Assembly (NCBI GenBank): GCA_019239975.1
Contig: JAFAZE010000004.1
Span: 1 to 62,726, forward strand
From: Streptosporangiaceae bacterium
GTDB taxonomy: Bacteria; Actinomycetota; Actinomycetes; Streptosporangiales; Streptosporangiaceae
Direction of reading: 5' to 3'
Length of the DNA: 62,726 nt
Shown in pieces: positions 52,176 to 61,356 of the stretch; within the stretch, counting starts at the first letter, position 1; every line of letters starts with the position of its first letter. The notes under the pieces are model-generated. The model saw only the letters and a list, made by a program, of their open reading frames with translations, searched no databases and was not told the origin of the DNA. The translations under genes were made by a program, and so were the position numbers.

Positions 52176-53538
52176 CCTGCGTGGTGAGCTGGCAGCGGTA
52201 CACGGACAGGGTTACGAGCTGCAGAGCCGGTTCCTCAACCCCCAGCTGCCCCGCACGCTGCACACGATCGGCTTCGACAAGGTCTACGAGCGGGCTGAGG
52301 GCGCGTACCTCTACGACACCGACGGCAACTCCTACGCCGATTTCCTGGCCGGCTTCGGCGTATTCGCCGCCGGGCGCAACCACCCGGTCATCCGCAAGGC
52401 GCTGCACGACGCTCTCGACGCCGGCCTCGCCGACTGGACCCAGTTCGACTGCCCGCCGATCTCCGGACTGCTGGCAGAGCGGCTGCTGGCCAGGGCGCCC
52501 GGCCTTGACCGGGTGTTCTTCTGCAACAGCGGCACCGAGGCGGTCGAGTCCGCGCTGAAGTTCGCCAGGTACGCCACAGGCCGCGGTCGCGTCATCTACT
52601 GTGACCACGCCTTCCACGGGCTCACCACCGGCTCGCTGTCGGTGAACGGCTCGGCGGAGTTCCGCTCCGGCTTCGGCCCGCTGCTGCCGGACGCGCCCAT
52701 TCAGCTGGGCGACCTCGACGCGCTGGAAGCCGAGCTTCGCAAAGGCGATGTCGCCGCGCTGATCGTCGAGCCGGTCCAGGGGAAGGGCGTGCACATGCCG
52801 CCGCCGGGGTTCCTGACCGCGGCGGCCAGCATGCTGCACGATCACGGCGCGCTGCTGATCTGCGACGAGGTGCAGACCGGCCTCGGCCGCACCGGGAAGT
52901 TCTTCGCCTACCAGCACGAGGACGTGCGGCCGGATATCGTCACCCTCGCCAAGGCGCTGTCCGGCGGGTACGTGCCGGTCGGTGCCATGCTGGCCACCGC
53001 GCCGGTGTTCGAGAAGGTCTACTCCTCCATGGACCGGGTGATGGTGCACAGCACGACGTTCAAGGGCGGCGTGCTGGCCATGGCGGCGGGCCTGGCCTCG
53101 CTCGCGGTCATCGAGAACGAGGGCCTTGTGGAGAACGCCGCCCGCACCGGCGAGGCGCTGCGCGGCGCGCTGCTCGAGCTGGCGGGACGTTACGACGTGC
53201 TGGCCGAGGTCCGCGGCAAGGGGCTGATGATCGGGCTGGAGTTCGGCAAGCCCAGGTCGGTCCGCGCGCGCGCCAGCTGGAACATGCTGCAGAAGGCCAG
53301 GGTCGGGCTGTTCGCGCAGATGGTGGTCGTGGCGCTGTTCCAGCGGCACCGCGTGCTGACCCAGGTCTCCGGCGATCACATGGAAGTGATCAAGCTGATC
53401 CCGCCCCTGATGATCGGCGACGCCGAGGTGAAGCTCTTCGCCGGCGCGCTGGCCGACGTCATGGACGACGCGAGCCGCGGAACCGGGCTCATGTGGGATT
53501 TCGGCCGCACTCTGGTAAAGCAGGCCATGCACCCATAA
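52165..53538 (+). CDS. Class III PLP-dependent aminotransferase
   Basis: The 457-residue aminotransferase has FFCNSGTEAVESALKFARYA, ICDEVQTGLGRTGKFFAYQH and the PLP Lys in TLAKALSGGYVPVGAM (about 263), the class III/ornithine aminotransferase pattern. ADFLAGFGVFAAGRNHPVIR replaces the more usual DLTSGIAV. Substrate is unknown. It starts 11 bp inside the glycosyltransferase gene, which suggests it makes an amino sugar or amino-alcohol decoration used by that enzyme, but this is inference from context. A hairpin ends the transcript. Confidence 0.85.
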   Translation: MDFDLRGELAAVHGQGYELQSRFLNPQLPRTLHTIGFDKVYERAEGAYLYDTDGNSYADFLAGFGVFAAGRNHPVIRKALHDALDAGLADWTQFDCPPISGLLAERLLARAPGLDRVFFCNSGTEAVESALKFARYATGRGRVIYCDHAFHGLTTGSLSVNGSAEFRSGFGPLLPDAPIQLGDLDALEAELRKGDVAALIVEPVQGKGVHMPPPGFLTAAASMLHDHGALLICDEVQTGLGRTGKFFAYQHEDVRPDIVTLAKALSGGYVPVGAMLATAPVFEKVYSSMDRVMVHSTTFKGGVLAMAAGLASLAVIENEGLVENAARTGEALRGALLELAGRYDVLAEVRGKGLMIGLEFGKPRSVRARASWNMLQKARVGLFAQMVVVALFQRHRVLTQVSGDHMEVIKLIPPLMIGDAEVKLFAGALADVMDDASRGTGLMWDFGRTLVKQAMHP

Positions 53539-53576
53539 CCCGGGCCCTGGCGTTCTCCCCCGCAGACGGGCTCTCA

Positions 53577-53594
53577 CGGGGAGTCCTCTCCCCG
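53577..53594. terminator. Bidirectional hairpin between convergent genes
   Basis: CGGGGAG-TCCT-CTCCCCG is a perfect 7-bp stem between the ends of the aminotransferase and the cytidylyltransferase genes. Confidence 0.65.
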
Positions 53595-53605
53595 GCATGT
53601 CTGGT

Positions 53606-54301
53606 TCACGCGCGCAGGAGAGCCTCGGCGACGGCGAGGTCGGCCGGGTAGGTGATCTTCATGTTGCGCTCGCTGCCCGGCACCACGTGCACCGGGACAT
53701 CGGGCAGGTAGCGCAGCACCACGCCGCAGTCGTCGGTCGGCGTGAAGCCCGGGTCGGCGGCGGCGAGCTCGTGCGCGCGGCTGATCACCGACAGCCGGAA
53801 GCACTGCGGGGTCTGGCAGCGCAGCAGGCGCTCCCTGGGCGGGACGTGCGACATCACGCCGTCGTCGGCGACGACGATCGTGTCCGACGTCGGCACCGCC
53901 GTCCCCGCCGCGTCGTGTGTCCGCACCGCGGCCACGCAGTCGGCGATGATCCGCTGGTCCACCAGCGGCCGCGCGGCGTCGTGCAGCAGGACGCCCGTGC
54001 TGTCTGGCCGTTCCCGCTCCGACAGCCAGGACAGCGCGCACCGCACGGAGTCCGAGCGGGTCACGCCCCCGTCGATGACCGCGCACACCCGGTCGCCGGC
54101 CAGCTTCCTGGCCTCGTCCGCATACCCGGGCGCCATGACCAGCAGCACCTCGTCGATTCCGGGCGCCTCGCCGAACGCGGCCACGCAGTGCTCGACCAGG
54201 GTCCTGCCGTCCAGCGTCAGCAGCTGCTTCGGCATCGCCGCCCCGAAGCGCTGCCCCGCCCCGCCGCCGAGCACCACCGCGATCACCCGCGTCACCGTCA
54301 C
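53606..54301 (-). CDS. IspD/TarI-family cytidylyltransferase
   Basis: The 231-residue GT-A-like nucleotidyltransferase has VVLGGGAGQRFGAAMPKQLL for CTP binding, VLLHDAARPLVDQRII and NMKITYPADLAVAEALL for substrate binding. IspD (methylerythritol phosphate) and TarI (ribitol phosphate) share these motifs. In actinobacteria true ispD usually lies next to carD and ispF, which are absent here. The surrounding glycosyltransferases and DUF5941 protein favour a polyol- or sugar-phosphate role. The GTG start at 54301 is divergent from the DUF5941 gene. Confidence 0.75.
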   Translation of the reverse strand: MTVTRVIAVVLGGGAGQRFGAAMPKQLLTLDGRTLVEHCVAAFGEAPGIDEVLLVMAPGYADEARKLAGDRVCAVIDGGVTRSDSVRCALSWLSERERPDSTGVLLHDAARPLVDQRIIADCVAAVRTHDAAGTAVPTSDTIVVADDGVMSHVPPRERLLRCQTPQCFRLSVISRAHELAAADPGFTPTDDCGVVLRYLPDVPVHVVPGSERNMKITYPADLAVAEALLRA

Positions 54302-54632
54302 AGTCCGCGACTCTACCCCCCGCGTCCCTCCCCCTTAACCGCGCCGCCCTGTACGCGTACCAGCGAGTAACTTCACTCTGTACGCGTACCGGCGAGTATC
54401 TGCCCGAATTCACCCGTTATGTGACCTCGGAGGGCGTACAAAGTAAAAGGGCGTGACTAACCGTGTACGAAGTGCCCCGAGCCGGGCGGTGTACGGGCGT
54501 GTCCTGCGGGGGTGCTGGGGGGTAGGCGGGTACGCTGGGGGAACGCCGGGGAGGCGGGTGGCGCGGTAAGCGTTTCCGCGTGCCCTTAGGGGGAATGCGC
54601 CAAAGGGCTCATGCGCACGCTGGAGGACATGC
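54302..54632. other. Divergent regulatory region with 29-bp direct repeats
   Basis: No gene is seen in these 331 bp. Two 29-bp direct repeats hold TGTACGCGTACCAGCGAGTA (54350-54369) and TGTACGCGTACCGGCGAGTA (54379-54398), near the start of the cytidylyltransferase gene. CGTACAAAGT lies at 54435-54444 and GTGTACGAAGT at 54474. The same motifs occur at 8569-8640. A regulator binding site or a repeat family are both possible. Confidence 0.6.
54350..54398 (+). repeat. Dispersed 20-bp motif, copies 2 and 3 (29-bp period)
   Basis: Two near-identical copies of the motif first seen at 8616-8635 lie in tandem here. Both contain the palindrome GTACGCGTAC followed by CRGCGAGTA. Confidence 0.75.
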
Positions 54633-56429
54633 ATGACCGTTGCGCTGGTCCTCGCCACGGCGGCGGACCGGGGCCGGCTGACAGCGCTCGGCGGTCAGCT
54701 GGCCGCGCTCGGCGTGCGCAGGGTCGATGCCGCGGAGCGCTCCGGGCATGGCATGCTCACCGTCGCGGCCGCGGCGCGCTCCGCCGGTGAACGGGTCCTG
54801 ATCTGCAACGGAACGCTGCCCGGCGACGCGCTCACCAGGCTGCTGCGGTACGGCGGCACCGCCGCGCTGCCCGCCGCGTACGGGAGCGGCGGAGTGCCGG
54901 AGCACGACGGGGCGCTGATCGTCCGGTCGGCGGACCTGGAGGAGCTGGCCGGTGCCGCCGAGGAGCTGGCCGGTGCCGCCGAGGAGCTGGCCGGAACGCG
55001 CCGCGCCGCGGACCCGGTGGGGGCGCTGTTCGGCGAGCTGGCCCGGCGCGGGGTCCGGGTCCGCGTGCTGGACGGCACGGGCGGCGGGGACGGCCCGGTG
55101 GCCGAGCTGATCGCCGACCCCGCCGCGAGCGACATCGCCCGCTGGGCCGCCGAACGCGAGCTCACACCCGTAGCGCTGTACGGGATCTCGCTGGGGCTCG
55201 GGGTGATCGCCGCCACCTGGTTCACCGAGCTCGCGCTGCGGGCGACCGTGGCGGCGTTCGTGATGCTGTTCGCGTCGTTCGTGGCCGGGAGGGCGGGCCG
55301 GCTGATGGAGGCCGGGAGGCGCCACACCGCGCCGGCCGCCGACTGGCTGCGCGTGGCGTGCGCGCTGCTGACCGAGATCGCCGTCTACGCCGCGATCGCG
55401 GCAAGCACCACCGCGGCGCCCGGTGCCGCGGCGCAAGCGGGCCTGGCCGGGCTGTTCGGCAGGTACCTGCAGGGCACCTCGGTGGCGACGCTGGGCGGTG
55501 CCGGGCAAGGCGGCGTGTGGCGCCTCGCGCTGGCGGCCATGATCATGCTCGGGCTCCGGCAGATGACCGGCCTGTGCGCGGCCGGCGGCACGGCGCGGGC
55601 TCCCTGGTCCGTCGCCGGCCGGCAGGCCCTGATGGTGATCACCCTGCCCGACGGCGAGCGCCTCCTGCTGGCCGGCGCAGGGGTGATCCTCGCCGGGCCG
55701 CGCCTGGTGTTCCTGCTGCTCCTCGGCTGGGGCGCGCTGGCACTCGGCTACGTCGTCACCGCCCGGCTGAGCGCCGGCCGCGCGGTGCGGGCCCCCGCCG
55801 AGGTCGCCGGGTACCGGGGCGACGGGCCGCTGGCGCTGTGGATCGGGAGAGCGGTTGACGGCCGCCTGCCGCCGATGCCGCCGCTGATCGTCGGCCTGCT
55901 GGTGACCGGCATGCTGACCGCGCTCGGGCTCGGTAACCTGCCCGGCATCCTGGTGTTCACGCCGGCCGAGGCGATGCTGCTGGCGGCGCTCGGCGCCTGC
56001 CATCCGCACGACGGGCCGCGGGACTGGCTGGTGCCGCCGCTGCTGCAGGCGGGGGAGTACCTGTTCCTCGCGGCGCTGGCCTACAGCCACCGGGTCACGG
56101 CGCCGGTGACGTACGCGCTGCTGGCCGCCGTGGTGCTGCGCCACCTTGACCTCGCCTACCGGGCCAGGAACCGGATGCCCGCCGCCCGGTTCACCCGCCG
56201 CCCCGGGCGCCTTCCCGGCGCGGACTGGCCCGGGCTCGGCTGGGACGGGCGGATGCTGCTGGCCGCCGCCGCCACGGTCCTCGGAGTGCTGCCGTACGCG
56301 TACGCCGCGCTCGCCGCGCAGGAGTGGCTGCTCCTCGGCCGGGACTTCGTGGCCGGCTGGTCGGGCTGGTCAGGCTGGTCAGGTGGACATGCCGCCGTCT
56401 ACGGCCGGCGTCGCCCCAGTTACGAATGA
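54633..56429 (+). CDS. DUF5941-type polytopic membrane protein with nucleotidyltransferase-like N-terminus
   Basis: The protein has 598 residues. The first 140 (MTVALVLATAADRGRLTALG, then LICNGTLPGDALTRLLRYGG) resemble a degenerate nucleotidyltransferase domain lacking a clear GxGxR loop and contain tandem EELAGAA repeats. About ten membrane helices follow (SLGLGVIAATWFTELALRAT; FLLLLGWGALALGYVVTARL), ending in the DUF5941-like part (GGWDGR-like LGWDGRMLLAAAATVLGVLP). Function is unknown; context suggests a surface glycan. ATG 54633 has GGAGG upstream. The end (GWSGWSGWSG, then GHAAVYGRRRPSYE) reads through short repeats into an antisense SDR remnant. Confidence 0.75.
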   Translation: MTVALVLATAADRGRLTALGGQLAALGVRRVDAAERSGHGMLTVAAAARSAGERVLICNGTLPGDALTRLLRYGGTAALPAAYGSGGVPEHDGALIVRSADLEELAGAAEELAGAAEELAGTRRAADPVGALFGELARRGVRVRVLDGTGGGDGPVAELIADPAASDIARWAAERELTPVALYGISLGLGVIAATWFTELALRATVAAFVMLFASFVAGRAGRLMEAGRRHTAPAADWLRVACALLTEIAVYAAIAASTTAAPGAAAQAGLAGLFGRYLQGTSVATLGGAGQGGVWRLALAAMIMLGLRQMTGLCAAGGTARAPWSVAGRQALMVITLPDGERLLLAGAGVILAGPRLVFLLLLGWGALALGYVVTARLSAGRAVRAPAEVAGYRGDGPLALWIGRAVDGRLPPMPPLIVGLLVTGMLTALGLGNLPGILVFTPAEAMLLAALGACHPHDGPRDWLVPPLLQAGEYLFLAALAYSHRVTAPVTYALLAAVVLRHLDLAYRARNRMPAARFTRRPGRLPGADWPGLGWDGRMLLAAAATVLGVLPYAYAALAAQEWLLLGRDFVAGWSGWSGWSGGHAAVYGRRRPSYE

Positions 56430-56515
56430 GCTGCCGCCGCTGGCGAGGAAGAGCATCACCCGCGCCACCTCGCCGGGGGACGCGTGCCGGGCGAGCGGGA
56501 TCAGCGAATCGAAGA
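56379..56515 (-). pseudogene. C-terminal remnant of a short-chain dehydrogenase
   Basis: The minus strand reads SLIPLARHASPGEVARVMLF, then LASGGSSFVTGATPAVDGGM and a stop at 56379. This is the standard end of a classical SDR (...EEVA..VLFLASD..S.VTG....VDGG). Nothing upstream on this strand matches the coenzyme or catalytic parts. It is the last 45 or so codons of a lost gene and overlaps the 3' end of the DUF5941 frame. Confidence 0.8.
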
Positions 56516-56661
56516 TCGACGCCGCCCCAGCCGCCAGGCGCGGCCTGGCAGGGCCCGCCGTGCCGGGCGGGACCTGGGGTTTGTGAGCGCCAGATGAGGT
56601 TGGCTGGTACTTCCGGTTGGGCATCAGGTGCGAGACCGGAGGGACCGGATAAGATCTGTGG

Positions 56662-57921
56662 GTGATGCTTCGCGCATGGGGGACTAGCCCGGACGCGGCA
56701 TGGCAGTCACTGACGACGATCAGGCGCCGCTGGCTGGTGGCCGCGTTCGCGGCCTCCGCGATCTTCGCCGGGGCGGTCGGGCTGTTCAGCACCGACTCGG
56801 TACACAGGCTGTGGGGAGCGATGGCGGCATGCGCGTACGCGCTGGCCGCCATCGTCGTCATGGCGTGGAAATCGCGCGGCGCCGATGTGGCGCTGCTGCT
56901 GTCCTTCTGCGGCGCGCTGCTCGTCCCGCTGGCCTGGATGGCGTGGTCCGGCGAGCAGCAGCCCGAGGTCACGGTGGTGGCACGCTCGGCGGTGAGCCTG
57001 ATCCACCACGGCACCCCGTACGAGAACTCCACGGCGCTCGCGGGGACCAGCGACCCGAACTCCTACAACCCCTACCTGCCGGTGATGGCGCTGTTCGGCA
57101 TGCCGCGTGCTCTGCTCGGCGGCGGCCCGCTGACCGATCCGAGGCTGTGGTTCGGCGTGGTTTTCCTGCTGGCCTTCTGGCTTGCGCTGCGAGCGGGCGG
57201 CGCGCGGGACGTGACCCGGTGGGCGCTGTTCGCCGCCGCCAGCCCGGTGATCGCCTTTGAGCTCGCGGTCGGCGGTACCGACGTGCCGATAGTGGCGTTC
57301 CTCTGTCTGGGCTTCGCGCTGCTCTGGCGGGCCAGACCGGAGCTGTCCGGGCTCGCGCTGGGCACCGCCGCGGCGATGAAGGCGACCGCGTGGCCCGCGC
57401 TGCTGATTGGCTTCGCGCTGCTGATCGTCCGGGATGGCAGGAAGGCCGCCCGCGTCTTCGCCGCGGTGGCCGCCGCCGTGGTCGCCGTGTGCGCCGGCCC
57501 GTTCCTGTTCCATGACGGCGGAAGCCTGGTGCGGAACACCGTCCTGTTCCCGCTGGGCCTGGCCAAGGTCACGTCCCAGGCGTCCAGCCCGCTGCCGGGT
57601 CATGTGATCGCGGAGACCGGCCGCATCGGGCACGCGGTGGTCGTCGCCGTCCTCGCGGTGGCCCTGCTGGCGGTTGTGGCGTCGCTGGCGGTTCGCCCGC
57701 CGCGGACCGTGCCGCAGGCCGTGATGCGGCTCGTGATAGCTCTGACGATCATGTTCGTGCTCGCGCCGTCCACCCGGTTCGGTTACGTCATCTACCCGGC
57801 GACGCTGACGATCTGGCTTCTCATCGTGATGGCGGGGCGCCTGCGCCCGGCCCCGGGAGATCCCGCTGCCAGGTGCGATACCCGCTGGCGAACCAGGGCC
57901 GAATCGCAGCCGGCTGCGTGA
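56662..57921 (+). CDS. GT87/DUF2029-like membrane glycosyltransferase
   Basis: The 419-residue protein has about ten helices. The first extracytoplasmic loop carries LIHHGTPYENSTALAGTSDP and NSYNPYLPVMALFGMPRALL, and GGTDVPIVAFLCLGFALLWR with LGTAAAMKATAWPALLIGFA follow. These are typical of GT-C-fold DUF2029 polyprenyl-phosphate-dependent mannosyl- or arabinosyltransferases. TAAGAT (56650-56655) ends just before the GTG at 56662, so translation may be leaderless; ATG 56665 is an alternative. It would use a polyprenyl-phosphate sugar made with the UppS lipid. Confidence 0.78.
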   Translation: MMLRAWGTSPDAAWQSLTTIRRRWLVAAFAASAIFAGAVGLFSTDSVHRLWGAMAACAYALAAIVVMAWKSRGADVALLLSFCGALLVPLAWMAWSGEQQPEVTVVARSAVSLIHHGTPYENSTALAGTSDPNSYNPYLPVMALFGMPRALLGGGPLTDPRLWFGVVFLLAFWLALRAGGARDVTRWALFAAASPVIAFELAVGGTDVPIVAFLCLGFALLWRARPELSGLALGTAAAMKATAWPALLIGFALLIVRDGRKAARVFAAVAAAVVAVCAGPFLFHDGGSLVRNTVLFPLGLAKVTSQASSPLPGHVIAETGRIGHAVVVAVLAVALLAVVASLAVRPPRTVPQAVMRLVIALTIMFVLAPSTRFGYVIYPATLTIWLLIVMAGRLRPAPGDPAARCDTRWRTRAESQPAA

Positions 57922-58008
57922 TCCAGGCGGCGGTGCGCACACCCCCGGTGGCGCGCCGGGTATCCCGGGTGGCACCGTGGGCGGCCAGGCGTGGTTAAAG
58001 TGGGGTCC

Positions 58009-60816
58009 GTGCGCCTTGGACTGCGAGCATCCGGCCGGTCCTCAGGGCCTGCGGCTGGCTCCGCCGCCCCTGCCGACGCGACGGTTCCGGCAGCCTCTGT
58101 CCCCGAGGCTGACGCGTCGGCGGCTGCTTCCGCCGCCGACGCGCCCGTTCAGCCTGCCGCCGAAACCTCTGTTCAGGCGGTCCCCGAAACCTCCGTTCTG
58201 CCGGCCGCCGACGCGCCCGTTCAGCCCGCCGCCGCCGCGCCTGCTGAGGCCGCCGCGCCTGCTGAGGCGGTCGCCGGCGTCCCGGCGCCGGATGCCGGCG
58301 CCGGATCCTCTGACGCCCCGGCCTCTGACGCCCCGGCCGCGGCCCCCGGCATGGCGGGCCCTGCTGCCGCTGCCCCGGCGGTTCCCGCTCTCCGGCGCCG
58401 GTACCGGCACTGGTGGTGGCTGCCTGGCTGGATCTTCGCCGCCATCACCCAGCTGCCCGCCCTGCTGGTGATCGCATGGCTGCTGCCCGGCTTCGCGCTG
58501 CTGCTCGCGGGCCGGTTTTCCCCGCTGCCCATGCTGCTGATCTTTGTCCCGCTGGCCGTCGCGCTGTGCTACTTCGCGTTGCGGCAGGTGCCGGTGAGCT
58601 GGCCGCGGTTCGCGGCGGGGCGGCGGCGGGGACCGGCGAGCCGCAGCCCGGACGTCCCGCTCGACGCGCTCGCCGCCACGATCGTGATCGCGGCCGGGTT
58701 CGCCGTGTGGCAGCTCGCGGAGAATTCGCAGCAGCTCATCGTCATCCGCGATCCGGGCACCTATCTGCAGTTCGGCTACTGGATCGCGGAGCACGGGTCG
58801 GCGCGGATCCCGCAGTCGCTGGCTGCCTTCGGCGGCCACCAGCCCGGCCTGTCGTTCGGCAGTCTGGGCTTCTTCCAGACCGGCACGACCATCACGCCGC
58901 AGTTCATGGCCGGGCTCCCGCTCATTCTCGCCGCCGGGATGTGGCTCGGCGGGGTGCCCGCCGCGCTCGTGCTGGCACCGGTCGCCGGTGCCTGCGCGGT
59001 GCTCGCCTTCGCGGGGCTGGCGGGACGGCTGGCCGGCCCGCGCTGGGCGCCGGCGGCGGCGCTCGTGCTGGCGCTGTCGCTTCCCGAGCAGTACACCAGC
59101 CGCGCCACGTTCAGCGAGCCGCTGACCCAAGTGCTGCTTTTCGGCGGCCTGTGCATGGTGATCGACTCCCTGGTGGTGAGCCGGCGCCGTCATGGCACGG
59201 TCGCGGCCCGCGGCCGTGAGGGCCTGTGGCAGGCCATGACGCTCGCCGCGTTCGGCGGCCTGGCCATCGGGCTGACCGTTCTGGCCGGGATCGACGGGCT
59301 CAACTACGTGCTCCCGGTGCTCCCGTTCCTCGCCATCCTGGCCGTGGCGCGGCGCCCCCAGGGTGTCCCGCTGGCGATCGGCCTCGTGGCCGGCGCCGGC
59401 TACGGCCTGGTGGACGGTTTCGTCCTGTCGCGGCCCTGGCTGGACTCGCTGGGCTTCCTGCTGCGCCCGTTCGGCGTGGCCGCCGCGGTGGTCGCGGCCG
59501 TCACCGTGGCCGCCGTCGTACCGCTCACGTTCCCGCGGGTCCGGGCACGGGCCCGCCGTTACCTTTCCGCCACCCCGCGGCCGCGGGTTCCCGGGCTCGG
59601 CGGGCTTCGCGCGCTCCGCCGGCTGCCGGGGCTGTCCGGGCTGCCGGGCCTGTGGCGGCTGGCGCGCCCGGCGCGGCTCCGCTGGCTGTCCCGGCTGCGC
59701 GGCCCATGGACGTTCGGCCCGCTGCCCAGCGCCGCCGCCGCGCTGCCCTGGGTGGCCGCCGCGCTGCCGGTGGCGGCGCTGATCGGGTTCGCGGTCCGGC
59801 CCTACGTGCAGATCACCCGCGGCCAGACCAACCCGGCTGTCATCTCCTACATCGCCGGGCTGCAGCAGATCGCGCACCTGGCGCCGGATGGCCACCGGCA
59901 GTATTACGAGGACACCCTGTACTGGGTGATCTGGTACCTGGGCGTGCCGGCGGTGCTGCTCGCGGTCGTCGGCATGGCGATGGTCGCCAGGCGCTGCGTG
60001 CGCGCGCTGCTCGCCTGGCGGGACCCGTCCGGCGCGGCCCGCATCTGGGCCCTGCCGCTCATGGTCATCGGCTGGGTGACGCTGACGGTCCTCGTCGACC
60101 CGGCGATCGTGCCCGATCAGCCGTGGGCCAGCCGCCGCCTGGTGCCGGTCGTGCTGCCCGGCATGGTCATCCTCGGCATATGGGTGTCGGTGCGGCTGAA
60201 GATGCGCGCCGAGGAACTCGGGGCGCGCCGGCTCACGGCCGCGGCGGTCGCGTCCTGCTGCGTGCTCGCGATGGCCATTCCCGCCGCCGTGACCACACTC
60301 GGCGTGGGGTCGCCGGGCCAGGCGCCGGCGCCGCGGGGCGGCAGGCTGAGCGCGCACGGGCTGGCGTTCGAGCGCACCGCCACCGGCGAGACCGCCGCGA
60401 TCGCCGGGATGTGCGTCTGGGTCGGCGGAGACGCGAGCGTGGTGATCGTCGACAGGGTTACCGCCGACGAGTTCAGCCAGGTGGTCCGCGGCATGTGTGA
60501 CACGCCGACCGGGCGCATGGACGGCGCCGGGGGAGCCGAGATTCAGCACGTGATCGCCGCGATCGAGCGAACGGGCCGGCACCCGGTGCTCCTCGGGTCG
60601 TCGAGGGCGCAGCTCAGCCAGTACGGCGGCAACCCGCGCGTGGTGCTCTACCTGCAGACCACGCAGGATCAGCACCTGGTGACCGCGCCGCCCACGACGA
60701 ACTGGCCGATCCGCTACACGGTCTGGATGACGGCGCCCGCCGGTACAGCCGGTCCCGTCTCACAGGCTGCTGGCAATTGGCAGCTACCAAACGGAACGTG
60801 GCACTTCCCCGGCTAG
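58009..60816 (+). CDS. Large GT-C-like polytopic membrane protein
   Basis: The product has about 935 residues. The first 110 are Ala/Pro/Val-rich with repeats (AADAPVQPAAETSVQAVPET), then the membrane part starts at RYRHWWWLPGWIFAAITQLP with 11 or more helices. The loop VIRDPGTYLQFGYWIAEHGS, with an acidic residue pair after helix 2, and the FSEPLTQVLLFGGLCM segment resemble GT39/ArnT-type glycosyltransferases. A soluble C-terminal domain follows (CVWVGGDASVVIVDRVTADE). TAAAGT (57996-58001) lies seven bases before GTG 58009, which I therefore take as a leaderless start; the GTG at 57991 is in frame. Confidence 0.75.
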   Translation: MRLGLRASGRSSGPAAGSAAPADATVPAASVPEADASAAASAADAPVQPAAETSVQAVPETSVLPAADAPVQPAAAAPAEAAAPAEAVAGVPAPDAGAGSSDAPASDAPAAAPGMAGPAAAAPAVPALRRRYRHWWWLPGWIFAAITQLPALLVIAWLLPGFALLLAGRFSPLPMLLIFVPLAVALCYFALRQVPVSWPRFAAGRRRGPASRSPDVPLDALAATIVIAAGFAVWQLAENSQQLIVIRDPGTYLQFGYWIAEHGSARIPQSLAAFGGHQPGLSFGSLGFFQTGTTITPQFMAGLPLILAAGMWLGGVPAALVLAPVAGACAVLAFAGLAGRLAGPRWAPAAALVLALSLPEQYTSRATFSEPLTQVLLFGGLCMVIDSLVVSRRRHGTVAARGREGLWQAMTLAAFGGLAIGLTVLAGIDGLNYVLPVLPFLAILAVARRPQGVPLAIGLVAGAGYGLVDGFVLSRPWLDSLGFLLRPFGVAAAVVAAVTVAAVVPLTFPRVRARARRYLSATPRPRVPGLGGLRALRRLPGLSGLPGLWRLARPARLRWLSRLRGPWTFGPLPSAAAALPWVAAALPVAALIGFAVRPYVQITRGQTNPAVISYIAGLQQIAHLAPDGHRQYYEDTLYWVIWYLGVPAVLLAVVGMAMVARRCVRALLAWRDPSGAARIWALPLMVIGWVTLTVLVDPAIVPDQPWASRRLVPVVLPGMVILGIWVSVRLKMRAEELGARRLTAAAVASCCVLAMAIPAAVTTLGVGSPGQAPAPRGGRLSAHGLAFERTATGETAAIAGMCVWVGGDASVVIVDRVTADEFSQVVRGMCDTPTGRMDGAGGAEIQHVIAAIERTGRHPVLLGSSRAQLSQYGGNPRVVLYLQTTQDQHLVTAPPTTNWPIRYTVWMTAPAGTAGPVSQAAGNWQLPNGTWHFPG

Positions 60817-60948
60817 CGATCCTCACGACAGCGTGCTGTGCGCCTCGCCGAAGCCGGGCGCGCCGCTGCTCAGGTACCACCCGGCATGACGCCGCCAGCG
60901 GCAGGGGTCCCTGGCTGGGGACGACCGTTCGTTCGCCGCCGTAACGAT

Positions 60949-60977
60949 TTGCCTTGGCTGCCGGGAGTCCATAGAGT
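60949..60977 (+). promoter_or_regulatory. tRNA-fMet promoter
   Basis: TTGCCT (60949-60954), a 17-bp spacer and TAGAGT (60972-60977) lie 13 bp before the tRNA. Confidence 0.6.
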
Positions 60978-60990
60978 GAAGGGACACCGA

Positions 60991-61064
60991 CGCGGGGTGG
61001 AGCAGTTCGGTAGCTCGCTGGGCTCATAACCCAGAGGTCGCGGGTTCAAATCCCGCCCCCGCTA
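60991..61064 (+). tRNA. Initiator tRNA-fMet (CAT)
   Basis: The 74 bases fold as a cloverleaf: acceptor CGCGGGG with CCCCGCT, D stem GAGC/GCTC, anticodon loop CTCATAA with anticodon CAT, and T arm GCGGG-TTCAAAT-CCCGC. Position 1 (C) does not pair with position 72 (T), and the anticodon stem ends in three G-C pairs (GGG/CCC). Both are hallmarks of the initiator tRNA. The CCA end is not encoded. No integrase or duplicated attachment sequence was found downstream. Confidence 0.95.
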
Positions 61065-61356
61065 CTAGTTTCCGCAGTTCAAGGCCCTATGCTGGTAAAG
61101 TGAGGGCTTTTGCTCGCCTGGCGCTGTAGTAAAACGTGTAGTAGGAACAGCGCTTCCGCGCGGCCTGGCCGCGAGACCAAAGAGACGCGCTGATACGGGA
61201 TGAGACAGCCTGGACGTGCTGGACGCTGCTGCCCGCGGTCGCTGGGTGCTTCGCCCACAGGCCCCGCCTTCACCCAGCGGTCTCTCGCGCTGCGCTGAGC
61301 CGGACAGGCGGCCGAATCTGGTGATTTCGTTACTGTGGCTGCGCAGATTATCCGGA
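61065..61356. other. Gene-free region after the tRNA
   Basis: I find no gene here. A short CAAGGCCCT... AGGGCTTTTG sequence (61082-61112) may act as the tRNA terminator (GGCCCT / AGGGCT followed by TTTTG). Confidence 0.35.

Noticed and set aside
58042..60675. 877-codon frame antisense to the large membrane protein
   Set aside because: Composition typical of antisense GC-rich sequence, no domain.
61065..61356. Integrative element inserted at tRNA-fMet
   Set aside because: No integrase gene and no repeat of the tRNA 3' end elsewhere in the window.
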